9,064 nucleotides of DNA. Origin: JAJFUG01 sp964473155. Lineage in GTDB: Bacteria > Gemmatimonadota > Glassbacteria > GWA2-58-10. The stretch is taken from NCBI GenBank assembly GCA_964473155.1, contig CAYYNT010000105.1:1-9064 (forward strand), given 5' to 3'. The translations under genes and the position numbers were made by a program. The notes under the pieces are model-generated. The model had not been told where the DNA came from. It worked only from the letters and a program-made list of their open reading frames with translations, and made no database searches. Of the stretch, positions 1-5,681 are shown piece after piece; the stretch's first letter is position 1; every line of letters starts with the position of its first letter.

Positions 1-49
1 CTACATAACATCATCATTTTTACAGAGTTACATTCATTGTCCTTTTTAT

Positions 50-93
50 ATCCGCCTTTTATCCGTGCCATCCGCCTCTAATCCGTGCAATCC
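50..93. repeat. Tandem 20-bp direct repeat, two copies plus 4 bp
   Basis: The unit starts atccgcct and contains atccgtgc. Copy 1 is 50-69 and copy 2 is 70-89, with 17 of 20 positions identical, and the next four bases (atcc) begin a third copy. Within each unit the shorter word atccg also recurs. Similar atccgtg-type strings are, from memory, common as dispersed intergenic repeats in environmental bacteria; that is recollection, not something shown here. Confidence 0.6.
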
Positions 94-118
94 ATTATTC
101 AGACAGCCGGACCACGCG

Positions 119-154
119 CCTCCCCCCTTTCCAAGGAGGGATCGAGGGGGATTT
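119..154. repeat. C-run/G-run hairpin repeat
   Basis: A CCTCCCCCC run (119-127) is followed by TTTCCAAGGAGGG and then GAGGGGG (144-150) and an AT-rich tail. CCTCC at 119-123 can pair with GGAGG at 135-139, and the C-run can alternatively pair with the second G-run. The two competing pairings resemble a widely dispersed intergenic palindromic repeat type. No coding role is apparent. Confidence 0.45.
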
Positions 155-166
155 ATTCCCATAATC

Positions 167-186
167 GGGCACGACATGCCGTGCCC
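167..186. repeat. 20-bp near-perfect palindrome
   Basis: The arms GGGCACG (167-173) and CGTGCCC (180-186) are perfectly complementary. The centre has one A/C mismatch around a self-complementary CATG. It lies 53 bp past the stop codon of the methyltransferase gene, in the direction of its transcription. It could act as a transcript-end hairpin or be a REP-like repeat. On the minus strand it is preceded by TTGTG, close to the TTGTAGGGGC opening of the structured repeat at 7928-7981. Confidence 0.6.
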
Positions 187-239
187 CACAACTGCCTTCC
201 TGCCTTCATCCGCGCAACCCGTGACTCAGGCGCCCCGGC

Positions 240-908
240 TCAGTACACGAACGGCACCAGCCTTTTCGTCCGGCCGGCCCAGGAATCCCACTCTGTCCCG
301 AACTCTTTCCGCAGAAGCTCGTCCTCATCCCGGATACGCCAGAGCAGAACCAGCGCCGTCCCAGCCGCCAGCGCCAGACCGGCAAGCGAGCGAAAGATCA
401 GGGCCACTCCCGCCATGTATATTATAATCCCCGCGTACCTCGGGTGGCGCAGCCAGCGGTAAGGTCCGCCGGTCACCAGCCGGTGCCCCTGCTGAATGGT
501 CACCTCCAGGCTGAACTGACGCCCCAGAGCAGCCTCGGCCCAGTGCACCAGGACCATGCCTATAAAGTACGACGCCAGCCCTGTCCAGCGGGCAGCCTCG
601 ATTCCATCGAACGTGGCGATGTCCCGGCGGTCGCACCAGGGAGCGGCAACCATCAGCGCAAGAGCGAGAATCATCAGCAACAGCATCGCCACGCGCTGCC
701 GACGAACAGTCTTCCGGCCGGTGTTCCAGTCCCCCGCGTCAGGCATGAGTACTACGATCACCACCTGCATCAGCACTGTCATCACGACATACGACAACCT
801 CGCAGGCTGACCGAAAAAACCGGCCGTGTCCGAAAGGCCCCATGCGGCAAGCGGTAGACCAACAAAAGTCAGAAGTCCGATCAGCAGCTTGAAAACCGTC
901 CGCTTCAT
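240..908 (-). CDS. ICMT/PEMT-like integral membrane methyltransferase
   Basis: This 222-aa protein is probably an S-adenosylmethionine-dependent membrane methyltransferase of the isoprenylcysteine carboxyl methyltransferase / phospholipid methyltransferase superfamily. The substrate cannot be told from sequence. Hydrophobic segments lie at about residues 5-25, 38-55, 73-91, 108-124 and 158-192. The family signature is clear: GPYRWLRHPRYAG at 148-160, then EDELLRKEFG at 195-204 near the C-terminus, where the family binds SAM and closes the active site. The length is typical for the bacterial family. The ATG at 908 has an AAGGGA-type ribosome site about ten bases upstream. It begins 49 bp after the uracil-DNA glycosylase stop and is the last gene of the leftward series. 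The family call is firm; the substrate is unknown. Confidence 0.85.
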   Translation of the reverse strand: MKRTVFKLLIGLLTFVGLPLAAWGLSDTAGFFGQPARLSYVVMTVLMQVVIVVLMPDAGDWNTGRKTVRRQRVAMLLLMILALALMVAAPWCDRRDIATFDGIEAARWTGLASYFIGMVLVHWAEAALGRQFSLEVTIQQGHRLVTGGPYRWLRHPRYAGIIIYMAGVALIFRSLAGLALAAGTALVLLWRIRDEDELLRKEFGTEWDSWAGRTKRLVPFVY

Positions 909-957
909 TCCAGATATTTCCCTTCTGCCTTGGCTGAAAAACCGGGAGTATCTGTTT

Positions 958-1779
958 TCATTGCTTCCCGGCCTTGAACACCTGGCCGCTGGTAGGCCGT
1001 CCGCCCAGGCTGTCGTAGAGCTTGCGCGCCAGGAGCATGTCCTCCCACGTGTCGCGCTTGTACTCCGGGTTACGCAGAAGGGCCGCGGGATGATACGTGC
1101 TGATCACGCTTATCCCCTGGTAGTCCGCCACCTGGCCCCGCAGGGCGCGCAGCGAATCCTGCCGCCCGTGAAAAAAATACGCGCTGAACCGTCCCAGGGT
1201 CACGATCACTTTCGGCTGGATCAGCTCGATCTGACGGCGCAGGTGCGGGTTGCAGGCCGCTATCTCCTCCTCGCGCGGGTCACGGTTGCCCGGCGGGCGG
1301 CACTTGACCATGTTGGCGATATACACTTCCTCGCGGCTGAACCCGATCGAGGCGATGATTTTTGTCAGGAGCTGGCCGCTCGCGCCCACGAACGGCAGGC
1401 CCTGACGGTCTTCCTCCACGCCGGGGCCTTCGCCCACGAACATCAGGTCCGCATTCGGGTCTCCCGAACCGAACACGAAATTCGTCCGCCCCTTGTGCAG
1501 CTCGCAGAGCCTGCACTTACTGATCCGCGCGCCGAAAGCCTCCAATGTCTCATCCGATGGCGCGGGGCCGTTTTCGGCTGCCGATGAGGCGGGAGCGCCT
1601 GTTGCGGCAGGCTCCGCGGCCGGAAGCACTCCGGTTTCTTCCGACATTTTCATTGCCGGGACATCCGGCTCCGCCCGTGGCGTGTCTCCCGCCAGGAATA
1701 AGAAAGTCTCGCCATTGGCCTGCATCTGCCTGAGCCGGGCCAGCGCCAGGCTTCGAATATCTCCAGTGTCCCGGCTCAC
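958..1779 (-). CDS. Family 4 uracil-DNA glycosylase, [4Fe-4S] type
   Basis: The enzyme removes uracil from DNA as the first step of base excision repair, in the cytoplasm. The 273-aa product has the family 4 (UDGa) layout: motif A GEGPG at 116-120, GLPFVGASGQLL at 127-138 and motif B HPAALLR at 230-236. Four cysteines (C89, C92, C160, C176) sit where the family's iron-sulfur cluster is ligated, within CRLC, VKCRPPGNRDP and AAC. Residues 31-78 form an Ala/Pro/Glu-rich linker, so the N-terminus is longer than in the minimal thermophile enzymes. I chose the GTG at 1779 because it overlaps the coaBC stop by four bases (GTGA) with an AAGGGGAAGG stretch just upstream. An upstream in-frame ATG at 1848 would lie deep within coaBC. 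Translational coupling to coaBC is likely. Confidence 0.92.
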   Translation of the reverse strand: MSRDTGDIRSLALARLRQMQANGETFLFLAGDTPRAEPDVPAMKMSEETGVLPAAEPAATGAPASSAAENGPAPSDETLEAFGARISKCRLCELHKGRTNFVFGSGDPNADLMFVGEGPGVEEDRQGLPFVGASGQLLTKIIASIGFSREEVYIANMVKCRPPGNRDPREEEIAACNPHLRRQIELIQPKVIVTLGRFSAYFFHGRQDSLRALRGQVADYQGISVISTYHPAALLRNPEYKRDTWEDMLLARKLYDSLGGRPTSGQVFKAGKQ

Positions 1780-3002
1780 GCCTTCCCCTTTGCGGCGCGC
1801 TCTTTCAGCGCCATTTCCAGCACGCGGCCGGCCACCTCGTCCTTGCAAAGCAGCGGCAGTTCCGTCTTACCACCACGCGCATCCAGAACCGTCACCCGGT
1901 TGGTCTCTCCGCCGAACCCCGCGCCCTCTTGCAGAGGATTGTTGACAACGACAAGGTCGAGTTTCTTGCGGCGCAGTTTTTCCAGGGCGTTTTTCTCCTC
2001 CTCCGAGGTCTCCACCGCGAAACCCACGACTGTTGAATCCTTTTTACGATGTTCCGAGGCCCAGGCCAGACAATCCGGCGTCTGCTTCAGTTCCAGTGTC
2101 AATCCCTCGTCCGGCCCGGATTTCTTGATCTTGCCGCTCCGCACCTCTTCCGGCATCCAGTCTCCCACCGCAGCCGCCATCACGACCAGGTCGGCCCGCG
2201 GGGCAAGAGTCTTCACCGCCTCGAACATATCTTCCGCGCTCACCACATCCGTCCGCTTTACTCCCGGCGGCGTCTCCAGGCACACCGGCCCGCTGACCAG
2301 CTCCACGCTGGAGGCCCCCAGACGGGCCGCGGCGCGGGCCAGGGCAAAACCCATCCGCCCGCTGCTCGGGTTGCTGATATAGCGCACCGGGTCGATTGCC
2401 TCGCGGGTCGGTCCGGCGGTGACCAGCACGTTCAGTCCCCGCAGGGTTTCTCCCCCGTACAGGACATGTTCGATCATTTCCATGATCCGCTCGCGCCCCG
2501 GCAGACGGCCCGCGCCCTCGGTCCCGCAGGCCAGATAGCCGCTCTCGGGGTGCATCACATACACGCCCCGCCGCTCCAGAATCTCGAGATTGGCGCGCGT
2601 GGCCGGGTGCTCGTACATCCGGGTGTTCATCGCCGCCACAGCCAGGGTCGGGCAGGCGCAGGAAATATATGTGGTCGAGAGCAGGTCATCGGCCAGGCCG
2701 TGGGCCATCTTGGCCAGGATATCGGCCGTGGCCGGGGATATCACCAGTATCTCGGCGAAATCCGCCAGGCGCACGTGGTCTATCCCGCCCGGCTCGGCCG
2801 GGGTGAAAGTCTCGGTGTACACGGGATTTCCAGAGAGGGCCTGAAGGGTGAGCGGACGGACAAATTCACAGGCGTTCCGGGTCATCACCACCCGCACCTC
2901 GGCCCCGGACTGCGCCAGTTGACTCACCAGATCGCAGGTCTTGTAGCAGGCGATTCCGCCGCTCAGCCCTACCAGTATGCGCCTCCCGGCAAGTTGTTTC
3001 AT
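1776..3002 (-). CDS. coaBC: Bifunctional phosphopantothenoylcysteine decarboxylase / phosphopantothenate-cysteine ligase
   Basis: CoaBC joins cysteine to 4'-phosphopantothenate (CoaB half, nucleotide-dependent) and decarboxylates the product to 4'-phosphopantetheine (CoaC half, FMN-dependent), two steps of coenzyme A synthesis. The 408-aa length is normal. CoaC half: flavin-binding GLSGGIACYK at 12-21, catalytic His76 in IDHVRLAD, AAMNTRMYEHP at 123-133 (the PxMNxxMW motif with Ala for Pro and Tyr for Trp), and the lid cysteine C159 in ACGTEGAGRLPG. CoaB half: VTAGPTREAIDPVRYISNPS at 194-213, AAAVGDW at 276-282 and KIKK at 291-294. The ATG at 3002 is preferred because AGGAGA lies eight bases upstream. 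Two in-frame ATGs further up (3029, 3062) lack such a site, and the second lies in the flanking direct repeat. Confidence 0.96.
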   Translation of the reverse strand: MKQLAGRRILVGLSGGIACYKTCDLVSQLAQSGAEVRVVMTRNACEFVRPLTLQALSGNPVYTETFTPAEPGGIDHVRLADFAEILVISPATADILAKMAHGLADDLLSTTYISCACPTLAVAAMNTRMYEHPATRANLEILERRGVYVMHPESGYLACGTEGAGRLPGRERIMEMIEHVLYGGETLRGLNVLVTAGPTREAIDPVRYISNPSSGRMGFALARAAARLGASSVELVSGPVCLETPPGVKRTDVVSAEDMFEAVKTLAPRADLVVMAAAVGDWMPEEVRSGKIKKSGPDEGLTLELKQTPDCLAWASEHRKKDSTVVGFAVETSEEEKNALEKLRRKKLDLVVVNNPLQEGAGFGGETNRVTVLDARGGKTELPLLCKDEVAGRVLEMALKERAAKGKA

Positions 3003-3010
3003 TGTATCAA

Positions 3011-3016
3011 TCTCCT
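3011..3016 (-). promoter_or_regulatory. Ribosome binding site of coaBC
   Basis: AGGAGA on the minus strand, eight bases before the ATG at 3002. It decides the coaBC start against the two upstream in-frame ATG codons and shows that coaBC keeps its own translation signal next to the inserted cassette. Confidence 0.8.
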
Positions 3017-3041
3017 GCTGGTGGTTCATTCCGGTTTGCTT

Positions 3042-3064
3042 AAACTGCACCGGGCACGGCATTC
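3042..3064. repeat. Direct repeat, coaBC-side copy
   Basis: This copy matches 3982-4004 at 19 of 23 positions in the same orientation, including an uninterrupted ten-base core CTGCACCGGG followed by xACxGCAT. The two copies are 940 bp apart and bracket only the accessory gene at 3116-3958. It falls in the 113-bp space between that gene's stop and the coaBC start. It looks like one boundary of an inserted unit. Confidence 0.6.
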
Positions 3065-3115
3065 CATATCGAAAAATAAAGTTCTGAGCGCATCAATATA
3101 CGTCGAATCGCCACT

Positions 3116-3958
3116 TCATCCTTCCATTGTGTCAATTAACCGCCGCAGTTCGATGACTTCCAGAGAGCACTCCGGCCAGTCATGCTCCCAGCAGACGATG
3201 ATGTCGCAAACTGCGGGATCGTGACCATGATCGCGGAAGTTGCTGCTCCTATACTCGAACTCAATTCTAACGCGCTGCCACCGCTGTTGACGCTTGTCAA
3301 TGCAACGCTTGGCTTCACAGTCTGGATAAGCCGCCTGGATCGCCTCGACGATAAAGCCCAACTCACGACTGACCATGCCGAAAAGGAACACTACACCCTG
3401 TTCGTTGATGGGCGCGTGCCGCAAGCCACGAAAGTTGATCGGCGGGCCGAACATGGGTCCGTCAAGTCGCTGCCACTGTGCCGGGGAAGACAAAAGTGAA
3501 CCTTCTGTCTTGACCTGCAGCGGTGTCGGAATTTCATGGTTCAAGTGTGCCTTGAGATCGGCCAAAATCAACGAGCTGGGTTCATTTTCCTCAAGCCACT
3601 CTCGATAGTATTTCAGGGTTCCTTTACGGCCTCCAAATCTTTTGCGAATAACGTCCGCTGAAATCGTCGCGCGCGCTGCAAACTGCGCCCATGTTGGAAT
3701 ACGCCCGAGTTCGGACGCCACACGGTTTAACTCACTCATCACTTGATCATCCGAGAGAGCTTCGTTGTCCTTTGGATGGCGATCAATCCCGGCGATCTTT
3801 TTAACCTCTGTCCATCCGCCGTCAGGGAAAGCGCGATAGATATGGTACTGGCTGATGCCGCTGATTCTCTCGAAGTCGGCGCGCGAGATAGGAGTACCAG
3901 CTTTGGCCTCCGCTGCTTTCGCAGCCTTGATTATTACCTCACGAGTAATTTCCGCCAT
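3116..3958 (-). CDS. Homing-endonuclease-associated-repeat protein with nuclease-like C-terminal domain
   Basis: The exact function is not recognised. The 280-aa product begins with two helical repeats resembling those found with HNH homing endonucleases. Repeat 1 is about 4-59, ending FPDGGWTEVKKIAGI. Repeat 2 is about 69-123, with ELGRIPTWAQF and IRKRFGGRKGTLKYY. Such repeats probably bind DNA. The C-terminal part (about 165-275) has the blocks RGLRHAPINEQGVVFLFG (177-194), YPDCEAKR (211-218), RIEFEYRSSNF (231-241) and HGHDPAVCDIIVCWEHDW (244-261). The spaced acidic residues E233, E235 and D252 followed by an IIVCW strand suggest a PD-(D/E)XK-like fold, but I cannot prove it. I chose the ATG at 3958, which has a weak AAGAGA site. 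The frame stays open upstream into gmk, so a longer form from 4078 is possible. Base composition differs from the neighbours, suggesting transfer. Confidence 0.75.
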   Translation of the reverse strand: MAEITREVIIKAAKAAEAKAGTPISRADFERISGISQYHIYRAFPDGGWTEVKKIAGIDRHPKDNEALSDDQVMSELNRVASELGRIPTWAQFAARATISADVIRKRFGGRKGTLKYYREWLEENEPSSLILADLKAHLNHEIPTPLQVKTEGSLLSSPAQWQRLDGPMFGPPINFRGLRHAPINEQGVVFLFGMVSRELGFIVEAIQAAYPDCEAKRCIDKRQQRWQRVRIEFEYRSSNFRDHGHDPAVCDIIVCWEHDWPECSLEVIELRRLIDTMEG

Positions 3959-3981
3959 TCTCGTCTCTTGACTGAATAATA

Positions 3982-4004
3982 AAGCTGCACCGGGGACAGC
4001 ATAC
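3982..4004. repeat. Direct repeat, gmk-side copy
   Basis: This is the partner of 3042-3064, 19 of 23 identical in the same orientation. This copy is also an imperfect palindrome: GCTG at 3984-3987 can pair with CAGC at 3997-4000 around a central CCGG. It ends 23 bp before the ATG of the accessory gene, so that gene starts almost at the edge of the putative cassette. Confidence 0.6.
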
Positions 4005-4078
4005 CGCGCCACTACAGCAGAAACCAGCTCCCCTGCGGCTTTCTCACCGTGAAACCCGCCTTTATCCTCGTCATCCAT
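3998..4078 (-). pseudogene. Possible 5' remnant of rpoZ (RNA polymerase omega)
   Basis: After the gmk stop, an ATG at 4078 opens a frame reading MDDEDKGGFHGEKAAG and then ELVSAVVARYA before entering the direct repeat. The second block loosely resembles the first conserved helix of omega subunits (the ELVxxVAxxxARxL pattern), and this is the usual place for rpoZ after gmk. The similarity is only about ten residues and rests on memory of the family, so the call is weak. If the repeats mark an insertion, removing it leaves an open frame of only about 32 codons, so omega would be truncated either way. Alternatively this is just leader sequence or an N-terminal extension of the accessory gene. Confidence 0.2.
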
Positions 4079-4100
4079 GTCGCCATCGCCCTGAGTCTTT

Positions 4101-4775
4101 TCAACTCTCATACAGCAGGTTCCGCACCACGGCATGCGGGTCAAGGCGCTCGATCCGGTGCTCCTCGGCTTCGATTATCGCGCGCACGGAGGATACGCTG
4201 CGCTCCAGGTCATCGTTCAGCACCAGGTAATCGAAACGCGGAAGGCGGCGCAGCTCCTCGCGGGCGTTGGTCAGACGGCGCTCCAGGGCGGCCGGGTCCT
4301 CGGTGCCGCGCTCGCGCAACCGCCGCTCAAGCTCAGCCAGGCTGGGCGGGGCCAGGTAGATGAACACCCCGGCACGGCAGGTGTGACGGAGCTGCTCCGC
4401 GCCCTGCACGTCCACATCCATCACCACATGACGGCCCGCGGCCAGGTTCTCTTCGATCTGGCTTTTCAGGGTGCCGTAAAGATGGTCGTGCACCACGGCC
4501 CACTCGGCGAACTCGCCCGCATCCAGGTGCTTGCGGAACTCGGCCTCGCTCAGGAAAAAATAATCCCTGCCGTGGACCTCGTTCTCGCGCCGGGGACGGG
4601 TGGTGACAGAAACCGAATAATGCAGACGGCTGTCGGTCTCGAGCAGGCGGCGGATGACCGTGGTCTTGCCCGCCCCGCTCGGAGCGGTGATCACTATCAC
4701 CAGACGCGGCGGGCCAGACTGTCTTTCTCCGGCTTGTTTGTCGACTGATTGAATACCGCACTCAGTTTTTTTCAT
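4101..4775 (-). CDS. gmk: Guanylate kinase
   Basis: Guanylate kinase phosphorylates GMP (and dGMP) to GDP with ATP in the cytoplasm, feeding GTP and (p)ppGpp pools. The 224-aa protein has the P-loop APSGAGKTT at 31-39. GMP-binding TTRPRRENEVHGRDYFFLS is at 58-76, and GEFAEWAVVHDHLYGTLKSQ at 87-106. Walker-B-like VVMDVDVQGAEQLR is at 117-130, the lid RLRERGTED at 152-160 and DYLVLNDDL at 182-190. It is about 20 residues longer than usual because of a polar N-terminal extension before the P-loop, and no later start codon is available. Its ATG directly follows the yicC stop (TAGATG) with only a weak ribosome site, so it is probably coupled to yicC translation. Confidence 0.96.
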   Translation of the reverse strand: MKKTECGIQSVDKQAGERQSGPPRLVIVITAPSGAGKTTVIRRLLETDSRLHYSVSVTTRPRRENEVHGRDYFFLSEAEFRKHLDAGEFAEWAVVHDHLYGTLKSQIEENLAAGRHVVMDVDVQGAEQLRHTCRAGVFIYLAPPSLAELERRLRERGTEDPAALERRLTNAREELRRLPRFDYLVLNDDLERSVSSVRAIIEAEEHRIERLDPHAVVRNLLYES

Positions 4776-5657
4776 CTATTCCATGTTCTCCACCTGCTCG
4801 CGGATACGCTCCAACTCTTCCTTGAGTCCCACAGCGAGCTGGGCTATCGCGGCGTCGTTGGCTTTCGAGCCGACCGTGTTGACCTCGCGGTTCAACTCCT
4901 GGAGCAGGAAATTGAGCCTCCGCCCCACCGCCCCGCCCTGGATCAGGGTCTTCCGCAGGGCTTCCAGGTGGGTCTTGAAGCGCACTTCCTCCTCGCTGAA
5001 ATCCCACTTGTCGGCGTAGATTGTGACCTCCTGGGCCAGTCTTGAAGGATCAGCCTCCGCCACGCCGTCCAGGGCCGCGTTCACCTTTTCGCGCAGGCGC
5101 GCGGTCAGGCGGGTCAGGCGCTCCGGTCCCTGGCGCGAGATTTCATCCATCACCCCGGCCATGGAGTCGAGGCGGGAGAGAATATCCGCGGTCAGCGCCG
5201 CTCCCTCGCGCTGACGCATCTCGACCAGCCGGTCCAGGGCCTCGCCCAGGGCGGTTTCGAGCACAGGCCGGATCTGCTCCTCGGCCACTTCGTTGCTCTC
5301 GAAGCTGAAAACCTCGGGCAGGCGGCTGAAGGTGTCAACGCCCGGCTCGCCAGCCACGCCAAGCTCGTTCATCCGGCGGAACAGCTCGCGGTAACGCAGC
5401 ACCATGGTCTCATTGAGCGAGGGCAGACGGCCGCCGCTCTCCTCCGTGCGCTCCCAGTTCACATTTACGCTTACCGAGCCGCGCTGCACACGCGCCTTGA
5501 CCATATCGCGCACCAGTGACTCAAGGTTGTTCAGCGCGCGCGGCATGCGTATTGAAATGTCGGTGAAACGGTGGTTCACGCTGCGGACCTCAACCGTAAA
5601 CGTGCCACCCTCGAAAGCAGTGTCTGCCCGGCCGAAACCTGTCATGCTCAGTATCAT
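4776..5657 (-). CDS. yicC: YicC family endoribonuclease
   Basis: YicC proteins were long classed as stress-induced proteins; E. coli YicC is now reported to act as an endoribonuclease affecting the small RNA RyhB. The 293-aa product fits the family from end to end. It has MILSMTGFGRA at the N-terminus, VEVRSVNHRFTDISIRMP at about 22-39 and GSVSVNVNWE at about 60-69. The C-terminal block includes GRRLNFLLQELNREVNTVGS and ends KEELERIREQVENME. The usual ADKxDISEExxRxKSHL segment appears as ADKWDFSEEEVRFKTHL, a small departure. The ATG at 5657 is the family start and has GGAAAGG upstream. The gene lies 24 bp after the lipoprotein gene and abuts gmk. yicC next to gmk is a widely conserved pairing. 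Confidence 0.94.
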   Translation of the reverse strand: MILSMTGFGRADTAFEGGTFTVEVRSVNHRFTDISIRMPRALNNLESLVRDMVKARVQRGSVSVNVNWERTEESGGRLPSLNETMVLRYRELFRRMNELGVAGEPGVDTFSRLPEVFSFESNEVAEEQIRPVLETALGEALDRLVEMRQREGAALTADILSRLDSMAGVMDEISRQGPERLTRLTARLREKVNAALDGVAEADPSRLAQEVTIYADKWDFSEEEVRFKTHLEALRKTLIQGGAVGRRLNFLLQELNREVNTVGSKANDAAIAQLAVGLKEELERIREQVENME

Positions 5658-5681
5658 CGAGTCTGCCTTTCCAGATTTGTT

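Larger units (their letters stand above)
1..239. other. Non-coding, repeat-dense region downstream of the leftward gene series
   Basis: I see no credible gene here. Two overlapping plus-strand open frames have low-complexity, Pro/Arg/Ser-rich translations and run antisense into the methyltransferase gene. The stretch instead holds three short repeat structures, listed separately: a tandem 20-bp duplication, a C-run/G-run hairpin and a strong palindrome. It lies just after the stop of the last gene of the leftward series, so one of the hairpins could end or stabilise that transcript. None is followed on the minus strand by a clear T-run, so a classical intrinsic terminator is not supported. 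Confidence 0.6.
3042..4004. mobile_element. Putative small inserted cassette bounded by direct repeats
   Basis: Imperfect 23-bp direct repeats at both ends enclose a single gene. That gene's base composition is visibly more AT-rich than its GC-rich neighbours, and its repeat family is associated with homing endonucleases. The cassette sits between gmk and coaBC, where many bacteria have rpoZ. No transposase, integrase or terminal inverted repeat is visible, so the way it moved is unknown. An alternative is a long-resident accessory gene flanked by a dispersed intergenic repeat. The boundaries are inferred from the repeats only. Confidence 0.4.

Noticed and set aside
65..462. Two overlapping plus-strand open frames at the left edge
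   Set aside because: Pro/Ser/Arg-rich translations that cross short repeats and the antisense of the methyltransferase gene.
826..1587. A 253-codon plus-strand open frame
   Set aside because: Antisense to the uracil-DNA glycosylase gene and part of the methyltransferase gene, with a composition typical of shadow frames.
2049..3224. A 391-codon plus-strand open frame
   Set aside because: It is antisense to coaBC, which has all expected motifs. The translation is His/Arg/Gly-rich without recognisable domains, a common by-product of GC-rich codon bias.
3959..4144. A 62-residue N-terminal extension of the accessory protein overlapping gmk
   Set aside because: The recognisable repeats begin right after the ATG at 3958. 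The extension would overlap gmk and read through the direct repeat. I keep 3958 as start, while noting that a shorter extension from 4078 cannot be excluded.
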